Shown in pieces: positions 23,293-31,836 of a DNA stretch of 37,500 nt; the first letter of the stretch is position 1, and every line of letters starts with the position of its first letter. The DNA comes from Planifilum fimeticola. GTDB taxonomy: Bacteria; Bacillota; Bacilli; Thermoactinomycetales; DSM-44946. The stretch lies in contig NZ_PVNE01000033.1 of NCBI RefSeq assembly GCF_003001905.1, positions 1 through 37,500 on the forward strand. Direction: 5' to 3'. A model generated the notes under the pieces. The model worked only from the letters and a program-made list of their open reading frames with translations. It was not told the origin of the DNA and made no database searches. The position numbers were made by a program, and so were the translations under genes.

Positions 23293-23463
23293 GAGCATGT
23301 TGCCGGTTACCGAAAGGAATTGCTGATGCGCTTCCGCCCGGGGAGAGCCGGTTGGTACCAGGCGGGAACACCATCCGGGTGGAACACCTATGCTTGAAAG
23401 GGGCGGCGGGACGTGTTTTCATGGGGGTGAACCAACCTTAAACAAAGGAAAGGCGGGAGAAGG

Positions 23464-24759
23464 GTGAAGGATCGGGAGGGGATCGGGAAAGCGTTGGACA
23501 CCGTCATCTTCGGCGGCCGGGTCTGGACGGAGGAGGAGACCTGGGAGAGCGTTGCCGTCGGAATCAGGGGAAATCGAGTGGCCGTCCTCGGCTCGGCGGA
23601 GGAGCTGGAGAAACAGACTTCCCCGGAAACGGAGTGGGTGGATGTGAAGGGAGGATGGGTCCTGTCCGGCTTCCGCGAAACCAATCTGCATCTCCTGGCA
23701 AAGCCCGAGGCTTTCCGCGGGGAACGGACGGCATCTACGCCTGCGGATGCCAAGCCGGGAATCTGGCAGCGGATTTTTGGGCGCAAAAAATTTCGGGCTA
23801 CCGGATTGGAGGGAAATTTTCCCTTTCGGTCGGCGGTGGGGGAATCGGAGGCGGAACGGTGGGAGAGTGCCGTCCTGAAGGTGCAGGAGGAGGCCCTGCG
23901 GCAAGGCGTTACCCGGCTTGAATGCGACGAAGCGGTCGGCCCGGAGGGGTTTCGCGTCCTGTGGCGCGTGCTGGAGGGTTTGGAGAAGCGAAACGCTCTG
24001 CGGATCCGCTTCAGCCTTTCGGTGTGCATCCCTTCCATCGACGCCTTCATGGATTTCCTTCAGAACGGCCTGAGGACAGGGACCGGTTCCACCCGCGTGC
24101 GCATGGGAGCCGTCCGGGTGCACGCCGGACCCGAGGAAAGGGGATCCCGGGAGGAATTGAAGCGCCTTTCCTATCTGGTCCATGCCAACGGATTTCAGTT
24201 GGTCTTCCGCCCGATCAGCGGTTCCTCCCTCACGGAGGTCTTCCATGCCCTTTTGCATGCCCGTACCCATCCCGAGGGGCTGATGACCAAGCACCGGATC
24301 TGTTTCCCTCCGGTGTTCAATGAATCGGTTCTTTACGCATCCAAAGAGCTGTCGGCGATTCTCGAAATGTCCCCCGATTGGTTGGCGGGGATCTGGAAAC
24401 CCCTTCGGGAAAAACGGCATCCCGAGCGCTGCATGGACATGTATGACTGGCTGACGACGGAGCGTTTGCTTCGAATCTGCCCTCCCGGTGAGTTCGGCTC
24501 CCCCCTGCAACTGATTCGAAATGCGGCGGAGGAAACGATCGGAATTCTGTCGGGGGAAAATCCGGGCATGGCGAGTGATCGGATCGAACATGCGGCCCGC
24601 CTCTCGGCGATGCAGGCGGTAACCGCCCCGGTGCAATCCGGTCAGCCGGCCGACCTGGCCGTTTTGGATGCCGATCCGCTTTCCGTCCCGCTGCCCGCGC
24701 TACCTGAAGCTTCCGTACGTCTCACCGTTGTGGACGGGGAGGCGGTGTACCGCCGCTGA
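23464..24759 (+). CDS. Amidohydrolase-like protein lacking the metal-binding motif
   Basis: A 431-residue protein related to the YtcJ/Amidohydro_3 group. The N-terminal composite beta domain is recognisable (DTVIFGGRVWTEEETWESVA, then RGNRVAVLGSAEEL), as is the C-terminal end (SGQPADLAVLDADPLSVPL, TVVDGEAVYRR). At the position where active enzymes have GFIDxHxHL it reads GFRETNLHLL, with Asn74 replacing the first metal-binding His. The barrel between is shorter than in YtcJ (about 530 residues), and I see none of the later metal ligands (the Lys or the HxD). It is probably a pseudoenzyme or a long-diverged relative. The start is GTG 23464 with AAAGG/GGAGAAGG upstream. It is divergent from helD and convergent with the NRDE gene. 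Confidence 0.65.
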   Translation: MKDREGIGKALDTVIFGGRVWTEEETWESVAVGIRGNRVAVLGSAEELEKQTSPETEWVDVKGGWVLSGFRETNLHLLAKPEAFRGERTASTPADAKPGIWQRIFGRKKFRATGLEGNFPFRSAVGESEAERWESAVLKVQEEALRQGVTRLECDEAVGPEGFRVLWRVLEGLEKRNALRIRFSLSVCIPSIDAFMDFLQNGLRTGTGSTRVRMGAVRVHAGPEERGSREELKRLSYLVHANGFQLVFRPISGSSLTEVFHALLHARTHPEGLMTKHRICFPPVFNESVLYASKELSAILEMSPDWLAGIWKPLREKRHPERCMDMYDWLTTERLLRICPPGEFGSPLQLIRNAAEETIGILSGENPGMASDRIEHAARLSAMQAVTAPVQSGQPADLAVLDADPLSVPLPALPEASVRLTVVDGEAVYRR

Positions 24760-24770
24760 CGGCCCGCGCT

Positions 24771-25529
24771 TCACTCTTCCCGGATGGAAAAGCGGAAGCG
24801 CACCTCCCTTGCCCCTCCTTCAGTGAAGGTCCGCTCGATGAAGTCGACTTCCCCCCGGGCATTTACGATCAATACGGTGGAGGAGCGCGTGCCGTAGCCG
24901 GTCATCCGGATAAACGCGGGGGAGAGGAGCCGTTCCGTTTCCAAGCCGACGCCGGTATCCGGCAGCTGTTCGTCGGGAGCCGGCTCCTCATCCGCCAACA
25001 GATCAAAGAGTCGGGAGGGTTCCGGGTTTTGAAGGCAGGCTGCGATGCGCTCCTTTCCCTTGACGACCTTGGGCCAGGGAGTGTCCAAAAAGGCGTTGCT
25101 CAGCCCGTGGATTCCGGGCTCAACGGAGCGGCACATGCCGTTTTGATTGGAATAGTACCAAAGTTCCCGGGGACTGCCGACCAGCAGATTGAATCCGGGA
25201 TAGGACGCGCGCCGTTCCTGCAGGCTTTCCAGGTAGTCTCGGGGTGGAATCTCCGTCGTCAGATAGTCCCGCGCCAGCAGGCCGCGGGACTTTTTATTTT
25301 TCACGGAAGCGAAGGGATCGCGGAAATTGGTGAGGGCGGCGAATCGTCCTCTGCGGGTGATGCCCATCCACGTTCCCCCCTTGACTTGATCGCGTCCGGC
25401 CAGCACGTCGGGATGATCCTTCCAAAATTGAGCCGGTTCTGTCGGCCGGTCCATGAATTCATCCCGATTGGCGGCGACGATCAAAGGGTAGTCCGGGTGA
25501 GCCCGGAAAGCGAAAAGAATCAGGCACAT
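24771..25529 (-). CDS. NRDE-family protein (Ntn-hydrolase-like, TANGO2-type)
   Basis: A 252-residue member of the NRDE family, named after the Asn-Arg-Asp-Glu motif seen here as VAANRDEFMDRPT at about residues 20-32. The protein starts MCLILFAF; Cys2 is the likely N-terminal nucleophile after Met removal, as in Ntn hydrolases. GGTWMGITRRGRFAALTNFR and GLLARDYL are further family blocks, and HGLSNAFLDTPWPKV with RSSTVLIV closes the domain. Eukaryotic TANGO2 has been linked to haem and lipid handling; the bacterial role is unclear. ATG 25529 is chosen because it gives the MC start and has GAGAGGAG 8 bases upstream; the longer frame to 25640 would bury the Cys. Confidence 0.85.
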   Translation of the reverse strand: MCLILFAFRAHPDYPLIVAANRDEFMDRPTEPAQFWKDHPDVLAGRDQVKGGTWMGITRRGRFAALTNFRDPFASVKNKKSRGLLARDYLTTEIPPRDYLESLQERRASYPGFNLLVGSPRELWYYSNQNGMCRSVEPGIHGLSNAFLDTPWPKVVKGKERIAACLQNPEPSRLFDLLADEEPAPDEQLPDTGVGLETERLLSPAFIRMTGYGTRSSTVLIVNARGEVDFIERTFTEGGAREVRFRFSIREE

Positions 25530-25724
25530 GCAGGCACTCCTCTCGTTGGAAGTAACACACTCCGGCGGCGAGATGAATAGGATAGTGCGGAATGGGTGAG
25601 AGCCGAGTCTGTCTGTATTGTATCTCACGGCCTGACGCAAAGAAGGGGGATAAATAATTATTAAAATTTGGAATATTTTATTCTACTCGGTTTTGCCAAG
25701 GCCGAGGGAAAGCGAGGGTCTGCC

Positions 25725-27155
25725 ATGACACTGACCGTAGCCCATTGGATTTACGCGGGAGTCACATTGGCGATCATCGGCACCATGCTGTTCCGCCGGG
25801 GAGTGGTCCTTCCGGCCCTGCTCGGAACCTTGCTCGTTGCCTGGGTGTATGAGAAGAGTTTCGCGGGAGGATTGCAGGCGATCTTTAAGGCCAATATGGT
25901 GGCTGCCAAGGAATTGTTCAGCATTTTCCTCATCATCACCTTCATGGTAGCCCTTCTCCGCTCCCTCAACGATTTGGAAGCGGATCGGCGAATGGTGGTT
26001 CCCATCGGAAGAATGATGGTGAACGGCCACATGGCCTTTCTGATTCTGACGGGAGCGACGTACATTTTCTCCTTGTTTTTTTGGCCAACTCCGACGGTTC
26101 CCCTGGTGTGCGCCCTGTTGGTGCCTCCGGCGATTCGCGCCGGGCTGCCGAAGATGGGAGCGGCCGTGGCGATCGCCCTCGCCGGTCAAGGGATGGCGCT
26201 GTCCTCCGATTATGTGATGCAGGTGGCCCCGATGTTGAGTGCCCGGGCCGCGGGTGTCTCGGCGGCGGAGGTGGCGGATAAGGCGATGATTCTATCCCTC
26301 ATCACCGGCGTCGTGGCCATCGGCATGGCCTACCTGACCCTGTTCCGAAAGATTCGGCGTCCCGAAGATCCCCGCAATGAGCGGGAATGGGAGTCCGTCG
26401 TCGGCGTTCAAGGGAAAAAAGGGGGGACGGACGGCGGGCAGGGTCAATCTTCGAGCCGGTGGGGCAGTGTGTTTGCCGTGTTGGTTCCCCTTGCCCTGCT
26501 CAGCATTGTCGCCATCATGATCTATTCCAAATTGGGCGGCGGAAGGAACCTGGAAGGGGAGAACGGAGCCGCTTTCGTCGGCGGTGTGGGAGCCCTTTTG
26601 TTGATCCTGGCCACGGTGGCGCATTGGAAAGTCCGGGCGCTGGATCGGATTGCCGACCATCTGGTGGAAGGATTGATCTTTGCCGTCAAAGCGATGGGAC
26701 CCGTCATTCCCATTGCCGGCTTCTTCTTTCTGGGAAACGGGGATTTCTCCGGGGGGATCCTTTCCGATTCGGAGCGCGCGCCTGCCTTCCTGTTTGATCT
26801 CATAAACAGCGCCCAATCGTTGATACCGGACAACCGCTTTCTGGCCGGATTCGGCCTGTTGATTGTCGGCATGATGACCGGGTTGGACGGTTCCGGATTT
26901 TCCGGACTTCCGCTGACCGGCGGACTGGCCGGCGCGCTGGCGGAAGCCTCCGGGACGGATCCCGCCATGCTGGCCGCCATCGGCCAAATGGGAGCGATCT
27001 GGAGCGGAGGAGGAACCATCATCGCATGGTCTTCGCTGGTGGCGGTGGCAGGATTTACGAGGGTGTCAACCGTCGATCTGGTGAGAAAAAATTTTTTCCC
27101 CGTGGTTTTCGGTCTGATCCTTTCCACCGGTCTTGCCATTCTGATCGGGGGGTGA
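25725..27155 (+). CDS. Polytopic membrane protein, probable ion-transporter-type carrier
   Basis: A 476-residue integral membrane protein with about 11-12 hydrophobic segments. There are two similar halves, each with a Gly-rich re-entrant-looking motif: FWPTPTVPLVCALLVPPAIR in the first half and GLDGSGFSGLPLTGGLAGAL with MGAIWSGGGTIIAW in the second. The halves are joined by a polar loop (RRPEDPRNEREWES to about residue 245). This layout resembles carriers of the ion-transporter superfamily (TRAP large subunit, ArsB, NhaD), but no specific family is recognised and the substrate is unknown. The start at ATG 25725 follows GAGGG at 7 bases; the longer frame from TTG 25668 has no RBS. It stands alone, followed by a hairpin at 27326-27348. 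Confidence 0.6.
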   Translation: MTLTVAHWIYAGVTLAIIGTMLFRRGVVLPALLGTLLVAWVYEKSFAGGLQAIFKANMVAAKELFSIFLIITFMVALLRSLNDLEADRRMVVPIGRMMVNGHMAFLILTGATYIFSLFFWPTPTVPLVCALLVPPAIRAGLPKMGAAVAIALAGQGMALSSDYVMQVAPMLSARAAGVSAAEVADKAMILSLITGVVAIGMAYLTLFRKIRRPEDPRNEREWESVVGVQGKKGGTDGGQGQSSSRWGSVFAVLVPLALLSIVAIMIYSKLGGGRNLEGENGAAFVGGVGALLLILATVAHWKVRALDRIADHLVEGLIFAVKAMGPVIPIAGFFFLGNGDFSGGILSDSERAPAFLFDLINSAQSLIPDNRFLAGFGLLIVGMMTGLDGSGFSGLPLTGGLAGALAEASGTDPAMLAAIGQMGAIWSGGGTIIAWSSLVAVAGFTRVSTVDLVRKNFFPVVFGLILSTGLAILIGG

Positions 27156-27325
27156 AGAGGGGGACTCGCGCCCGGGGATGGTTGAAAAGACGGGTGTTGC
27201 CTGAAGGGGGATTGAATCCTGAAGATAAATTTTTTTTTGGTGAAGAAGAAATCGGGATTGATTCGTGACGAAAGTTGAATAAAATGGATTTTGAGGCCAA
27301 GATCAAAGACTTTCAGATAAAAGCG

Positions 27326-27348
27326 CCGGGAGGGATCGACCCTCCCGG
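27326..27348. terminator. Strong GC-rich hairpin
   Basis: CCGGGAGGG (27326-27334) pairs perfectly with CCCTCCCGG (27340-27348). The T tail is poor. It lies 170 bases after the membrane protein gene. Confidence 0.5.
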
Positions 27349-27443
27349 TCTGAAATTATATAAAGCGAAAAAAATTGAGCCGGGTTTCGTTTGAACGGCT
27401 TTCAGAAAATGCCTGTTCTACCGGAGCCCGGCCGTTGTTTAAA

Positions 27444-27465
27444 GGGCGGGGAAGAGTCCCCGCCC
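27444..27465 (-). terminator. Terminator of the LPXTG nuclease-like gene
   Basis: GGGCGGGGA and TCCCCGCCC form a 9-bp stem ending 6 bases beyond the stop codon at 27471, with CTTTAAAC following on the minus strand. Confidence 0.75.
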
Positions 27466-27470
27466 CATTT

Positions 27471-28199
27471 TCAAGCGGTACGCCGGTAGATGAAGAGGCC
27501 GATCAGGAGGATTCCGGCGCCGATCAATGCATGGGCCGGATGCTGCGTCCCGGTCTTCGGCAGCCGGCCGCCGCTGTTGCCGGATTTCGACTGTTTCAGC
27601 GTGTTGTTAGGGTTGTGATCGTTATTTCCGGTTTCCTTTCCCTCGGCTGAGCCCTTCGCCCGATCCTCATTTTTGCAGGCGGAGGATGCCCATATCCCCT
27701 TTTCCAACGCCTTGGCGTGATCTTCAAAGACCCGGTATTGATCCACATACTTGCCGTCGGCCGGACGGGGGGCAACCTTTGCAAGTCCCTCGTTGAGAAG
27801 GGCCTGTTGTACGGATTTTCCGTTCACGTAGACATACGCCAAGAGGCGTCCGTTCCCGTCCCTCTTCGGATGATCCAATTCCAACTGCACGGTCTTTCCG
27901 AGCACCATCCTTTTGACCAAGTCTACGGCTTTCGGCGTGCAGGAACGGCCCGTGGGCACATGGACCTGCAGGAACCGAACCGTCTCCCGCCGGCCATCCG
28001 ACAGGCTCACCTCTACGGTGGTCCCGTCGATCACCCGAACCGCCTTGGCCTCCAGCTTGGTGGGAGAGGGGAGCTGCTGGGTGGGAGGTTCGGAGGCGCT
28101 TGCGTTGTCCCGCTGAGAATCCTCCTCCGAGGCAAGGACTTGCGGATGAAAGGAGAGGAGCAGGAACAGGGCGAGGGCCAATGATCGAAGCGTTCGCAA
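27471..28199 (-). CDS. LPXTG-anchored staphylococcal nuclease-like protein, catalytic residues altered
   Basis: A 242-residue surface protein. It has a signal peptide (1-24, hydrophobic and ending VLASE), a Ser/Gln/Pro-rich linker, a staphylococcal nuclease-like domain (about 50-175), and a C-terminal sorting signal of LPKTG at 213-217 followed by a hydrophobic segment and RRTA, so sortase should attach it to the wall. Aligned to staphylococcal nuclease, the catalytic Arg residues are kept (VRFL, GRLLAYVYVNG). However, the calcium ligands and general base are replaced: DGDT is DGTT, and the DTPE segment is HVPT (Asp to His at 80, Glu to Thr at 83). It probably does not cut DNA and may bind nucleic acid or another ligand. 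TTG 28199 follows GGGAGGA at 6 bases. Confidence 0.8.
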   Translation of the reverse strand: MRTLRSLALALFLLLSFHPQVLASEEDSQRDNASASEPPTQQLPSPTKLEAKAVRVIDGTTVEVSLSDGRRETVRFLQVHVPTGRSCTPKAVDLVKRMVLGKTVQLELDHPKRDGNGRLLAYVYVNGKSVQQALLNEGLAKVAPRPADGKYVDQYRVFEDHAKALEKGIWASSACKNEDRAKGSAEGKETGNNDHNPNNTLKQSKSGNSGGRLPKTGTQHPAHALIGAGILLIGLFIYRRTA

Positions 28200-28494
28200 G
28201 GAAATCCTCCCTTCTGTCGTTGTCAGCCGGATTCCTCCACACTTCTATGATACTATTTCGTTTTATAGATTTCACGATCATTTTATCGGTTTTTACTGAA
28301 AATATGAAACGGATGGCCCTGCGGAGGTAGGGACGGCCTTCCGAGCGGTGCACAGGTTTAAGAGGTAACGCCCCCTTTTCGTAGAGTATCTGAAGGAGAG
28401 TTTCTCCTGTCCCAAAAAAAGGGTTATCGGAACAGAAGCAAGAATAGAATTGGAATATCGTTTTTCATTTGTTTGTTGCGGGGAGGCGATTCGG

Positions 28495-28920
28495 GTGATA
28501 GAGAAAAAATCGGTTCCATTCTTGCTGATCGAAAGAAAATTGGTCGCGTGTTCTGCCACATGGTTATTGACGTTGATAGTTTTTGCACTAATTGGTGCTG
28601 CAATAAAATCGCCTTCGTATATTCTATATGCTCCAATTTTTTTGGGATTTTACAGCGGAGCGGCTTTGTTATTTGCAGGAATTCCCGTATCTCTTCTTTC
28701 CGACTGGGTCAGTAAAAAGCTCCCATTTCGGCCTTTGTGGGCCTTTATCATTCATGTCGGCGGAGGCGCGTTGGTGATGAACGACCTTCTCGGTGAGGGA
28801 GATGGAGGGGGAGATAGCAGGTTAAAGATTTTTGCGGTGATGTTGGGAGCGGCGTTCGCAGCGGTGTTCTGGCTCGTGGATGAATGGTATCGCCCGCGGT
28901 TGAGAAAAAAAGCGGAATGA
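28495..28920 (+). CDS. Small membrane protein, 141 residues, unknown
   Basis: Four hydrophobic segments are visible: ATWLLTLIVFALIGAAI, YILYAPIFLGFYSGAALLFA, LWAFIIHVGGGALV and FAVMLGAAFAAVFWLV. A short Gly/Asp-rich loop (GEGDGGGD) separates the third and fourth, and a basic tail follows. The start is GTG 28495, 8 bases after GGGGAGG; the frame extends to TTG 28450 but has no RBS there. A strong terminator follows the stop. I do not recognise the family. Confidence 0.6.
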   Translation: MIEKKSVPFLLIERKLVACSATWLLTLIVFALIGAAIKSPSYILYAPIFLGFYSGAALLFAGIPVSLLSDWVSKKLPFRPLWAFIIHVGGGALVMNDLLGEGDGGGDSRLKIFAVMLGAAFAAVFWLVDEWYRPRLRKKAE

Positions 28921-28922
28921 CC

Positions 28923-28961
28923 AAACCCGGCTCCTTCGGACTTACGGAGCCGGGTTTTTGA
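28923..28961 (+). terminator. Rho-independent terminator
   Basis: AAACCCGGCTCC (28923-28934) pairs perfectly with GGAGCCGGGTTT (28946-28957), followed by T residues. It starts 3 bases after the stop of the 141-residue membrane protein. Confidence 0.9.
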
Positions 28962-29129
28962 CTCACGCAAATTACCAGGACGATTTCGCATCGGGATATG
29001 ATGACAGCGCCGCTCTTCGGTCGGCTTATTTCCGAGCCGCACGGACTATATAGCCTGTTGAAGCAATGATATGTTATTGCGCCTAGCAGATTGTTTGAAA
29101 TCCTGCACCGATCCCGCGCAGTTTCCTTT

Positions 29130-30227
29130 TTATTCGACCACTCGCAGTTCCTTGGGGAACTTGGTCAGGATATCGCACCCTTCCCGGGTGATGGCCACAT
29201 CATCCTCGATCCGAACGCCGCCCTTTCCGGGGATGTAAATGCCGGGTTCGACGGTGAATACCATGCCCTCCCGCAGCGTCTGATCGTTGGAAGCGCTCAT
29301 GGAGGGGAATTCATGAACCTCCAGGCCCAGCCCGTGACCGACGCGGTGGGGGAACCGGTCCCCGTATCCGGCGGCGGTGATCACCTTCCGCGCCGCCTGG
29401 TCGACTTCACTGATGGGGGTGCCGGGGGAGCAGCGCCCGAGGGCGGCCTGCTGGGCTCTCAAAACCGTCTCGTAGATTTGCCGGTGCGAATCGTCGATTC
29501 GCCGGTATGCGACAGTTCGGGTGATGTCGGAACAATACCCGTCCACGATGACACCGAGGTCGAACAGCACCAAGTCTCCGGAAGACAGTTTGCGGCTGCC
29601 GGGAACGCCGTGGGGGAGGGCCGTCTTTTCACCGAACAGGACGGTGGTGGAGAAGGACATCCCCTGAACTCCTTTTTTCTTCAGCTCGTATTCGATTTCG
29701 GCGACGATTTCGATCTCCGTGCAACCTTCCCGCAAGGCGTCGATGCCGATTTCGACTCCGTAGTCGGCCAGCCGGGCCGCCTTGGCGAGCAGGCGGATTT
29801 CTTCCTGGTCCTTGATCGCGCGAAGTTCATACATCTTTTCCTCGACGGGGACCAGGGTTGCCCCGGGATTCAGCGCGAGGAGCCGTTCCGCCCGCCCGTG
29901 GGAAAGGTGCTCCTTCTCCACGGCGATCGTGCCGGCCGACTTCAGCCGCCGGTCCCAAATCTGCCGGATGTGATCCCAGGGATCTTCCGCATCGCCGTAT
30001 CCCAGGATCTCCCCTTTCCAGCCCGCCTCCTTCGCCCGTTGCACTTCCATCAGGGGGCAGACCAGGAAGGGCTCCTCATCGGCGGGGACGAACAGGCCCA
30101 GGAGACGTTCGTGGGGATCGCAGTGGAATCGGGTCAGATACAAGATGTTGGCTGTGGATGTGAGCAAGGTGAGGTCGATGCCCTTATCCTTCATCCACAG
30201 GCTCAGTTCCTTGATTTTTTTGTTCAT
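29130..30227 (-). CDS. M24-family Xaa-Pro aminopeptidase/dipeptidase
   Basis: A 365-residue metallopeptidase of the aminopeptidase P/prolidase type. The N-terminal creatinase-like domain covers 1-130. The pita-bread catalytic domain follows, with all five metal ligands visible: Asp223 and Asp234 (LVLFDLGVIVDGYCSDITRT), His298 (RVGHGLGLEVHE), Glu327 (FTVEPGIY) and Glu341 (GVRIEDD). It removes N-terminal residues preceding proline, or cleaves Xaa-Pro dipeptides, in the cytoplasm, normally with manganese or cobalt. ATG 30227 has AAAGGGG 8 bases upstream. Length is normal for the family. It stands alone, divergent from the chromate transporter gene with about 220 bases between. Confidence 0.9.
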   Translation of the reverse strand: MNKKIKELSLWMKDKGIDLTLLTSTANILYLTRFHCDPHERLLGLFVPADEEPFLVCPLMEVQRAKEAGWKGEILGYGDAEDPWDHIRQIWDRRLKSAGTIAVEKEHLSHGRAERLLALNPGATLVPVEEKMYELRAIKDQEEIRLLAKAARLADYGVEIGIDALREGCTEIEIVAEIEYELKKKGVQGMSFSTTVLFGEKTALPHGVPGSRKLSSGDLVLFDLGVIVDGYCSDITRTVAYRRIDDSHRQIYETVLRAQQAALGRCSPGTPISEVDQAARKVITAAGYGDRFPHRVGHGLGLEVHEFPSMSASNDQTLREGMVFTVEPGIYIPGKGGVRIEDDVAITREGCDILTKFPKELRVVE

Positions 30228-30445
30228 GTTTTCTACCCCTTTCCCGAGGGTTCTTTATTCAATTTATCAAAAATCGGAGGGGAGGACGATCCCCGAGGAT
30301 GCGGACGGACCGTCAAACCGACCCCGGCAGGCGTACGGCCATGAGGTGCGGTTGCGCGTTCGGAGTGTGTAAATGAAAACCGGGAGGGGTAGGGAGATGT
30401 TGAAGGGCCTACGATGGCCTGCGGCGGAATCGGAGGGAGCGGGAC

Positions 30446-31657
30446 TTGGCTGAAAGAGAGCGCGTTTCGGAAACCCACAAGGCGCAGAGGGGATCCGCCC
30501 TGGAGGTGTTGAGAGTCGCCGTTCGGCTGGGGCTGACTTCCTTCGGCGGTCCCATTGCCCATCTGGGATACTATCGGGAGGAATACGTGATCCGGCGACA
30601 ATGGCTGGATGAAAAGGCGTATGCGGATCTTGTGGCCCTGTGTCAGATGCTCCCGGGACCGGCGAGCAGTCAAGTGGGGATCGCCGTCGGTCTGATCCGG
30701 GCGGGATTACCGGGGGCGCTGGCTTTTTGGACGGGATTTACCCTTCCCTCCGCCTTGGCGTTGATGGCGTTCGCGTATGTCTTGCAGGGATCTCAGATCA
30801 AGGAGACGGAGTGGATCCACGGTTTATTGGTCGTCGCGGTGGCGGTGGTCGCCCAAGCCGTCTGGGGGATGGCCCGGACGTTGGCTCCGGATCGTCCCCG
30901 GGCGACGATCGCCGTGTTATCGGCCATCGTCGCGGTGATTTGGCATTCGACGCTGAGCCAGGTGCTGATCATCGTCTCCGCCGGGTTGATCGGTTGGCGG
31001 TTTTTGCCCCGGGATTCCGACCGGGGAGCCGCTCCGCTTCGGATTCCCGTTTCCCGGAAGGCCGCATGGATTTCTTGGGCGCTGTTTTTCGGGTTGCTTC
31101 TCCTCTTCCCGGTGCTGCGGCAAATCGCATCGAGCCGCTGGATGGCGATTCTGGACAGCTTTTACCGGACGGGTTCGCTGGTGTTCGGCGGCGGCCACGT
31201 GGTGCTTCCGCTCCTGGAGGCGGAAGTCGTGTCGCCCGGGTGGATGACCCCTGATCAGTTCCTCGCCGGGTACGGGGCGGCTCAAGCCGTGCCGGGGCCG
31301 CTCTTCACCTTTGCATCCTACCTGGGGACGCTGATCAGCGGGTGGCCGGGAGCGTTGTTGGCAACGGCGGCAATCTTTTTCCCCTCCTTTTTGTTGATCA
31401 TCGGGGCGCTTCCGTTTTGGGAGTGGATTCGCCAGCGCCCGGGGTTTCAAAGGGCCTTGGACGGGATCAATGCCGCGGTGGTGGGGATTTTGTTGGCGGC
31501 CCTGTATGATCCCCTGTGGACCGAAGCGATCCGGAACCCGTCGGATTTCGGTTTGGCGCTGTTCGGCTTCGCTATGCTGGGGATTTGGAAAGTGCCGACC
31601 TGGGCGGTCGTTCTCCTGTGTGCGGCAGGGGGAGCGCTCCTTTCCCTCAATGGTTAG
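30446..31657 (+). CDS. chrA: Chromate transporter, two-domain CHR family
   Basis: A 403-residue CHR-family transporter with the two homologous halves of long-chain ChrA. The first half begins RLGLTSFGGPIAHLGYYREE and includes LCQMLPGPASSQVGIAVGL. The second begins FYRTGSLVFGGGHVVLPLLE and includes YGAAQAVPGPLFTFASYLG. The FGG(P/G) and PGP motifs present in both halves are the family signature. Members export chromate from the cytoplasm and also occur in organisms never exposed to it, so the natural substrate may be sulfate or another oxyanion. The start is TTG 30446, about 6 bases after GGAGGGAG. No chrB-like regulator is nearby. Confidence 0.88.
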   Translation: MAERERVSETHKAQRGSALEVLRVAVRLGLTSFGGPIAHLGYYREEYVIRRQWLDEKAYADLVALCQMLPGPASSQVGIAVGLIRAGLPGALAFWTGFTLPSALALMAFAYVLQGSQIKETEWIHGLLVVAVAVVAQAVWGMARTLAPDRPRATIAVLSAIVAVIWHSTLSQVLIIVSAGLIGWRFLPRDSDRGAAPLRIPVSRKAAWISWALFFGLLLLFPVLRQIASSRWMAILDSFYRTGSLVFGGGHVVLPLLEAEVVSPGWMTPDQFLAGYGAAQAVPGPLFTFASYLGTLISGWPGALLATAAIFFPSFLLIIGALPFWEWIRQRPGFQRALDGINAAVVGILLAALYDPLWTEAIRNPSDFGLALFGFAMLGIWKVPTWAVVLLCAAGGALLSLNG

Positions 31658-31836
31658 ATAGGTAGGATTTCCGGAACGGGGGAATAAGCGGGCTTCCGCG
31701 GAAGGAGTTTTTTCGTCGGCCATCCAAATAGGATAACCGGAAGGAATTTTACGCCTTGTCAAAGGAATGATTGGATTGACAATTATCCGAGGGGCGCGTG
31801 CGAAATCTGATCAATCATCCAGTTGGTGGTGAGGCG

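Noticed and set aside
21916-23397. Long open frame of 493 codons on the plus strand opposite helD
   Set aside because: It mirrors the helD codon pattern on the other strand, has a Phe/Gly/Val/Asp-rich composition typical of antisense frames in GC-rich DNA, and has no RBS. helD has complete helicase motifs.
25668-25724. Longer N-terminus for the membrane carrier
   Set aside because: TTG 25668 has no RBS at a workable distance, and the extra residues do not add a membrane segment or signal.
29091-30344. Open frame of 417 codons on the plus strand opposite the M24 peptidase
   Set aside because: No RBS and no recognisable motif; the minus strand encodes all five metal ligands.
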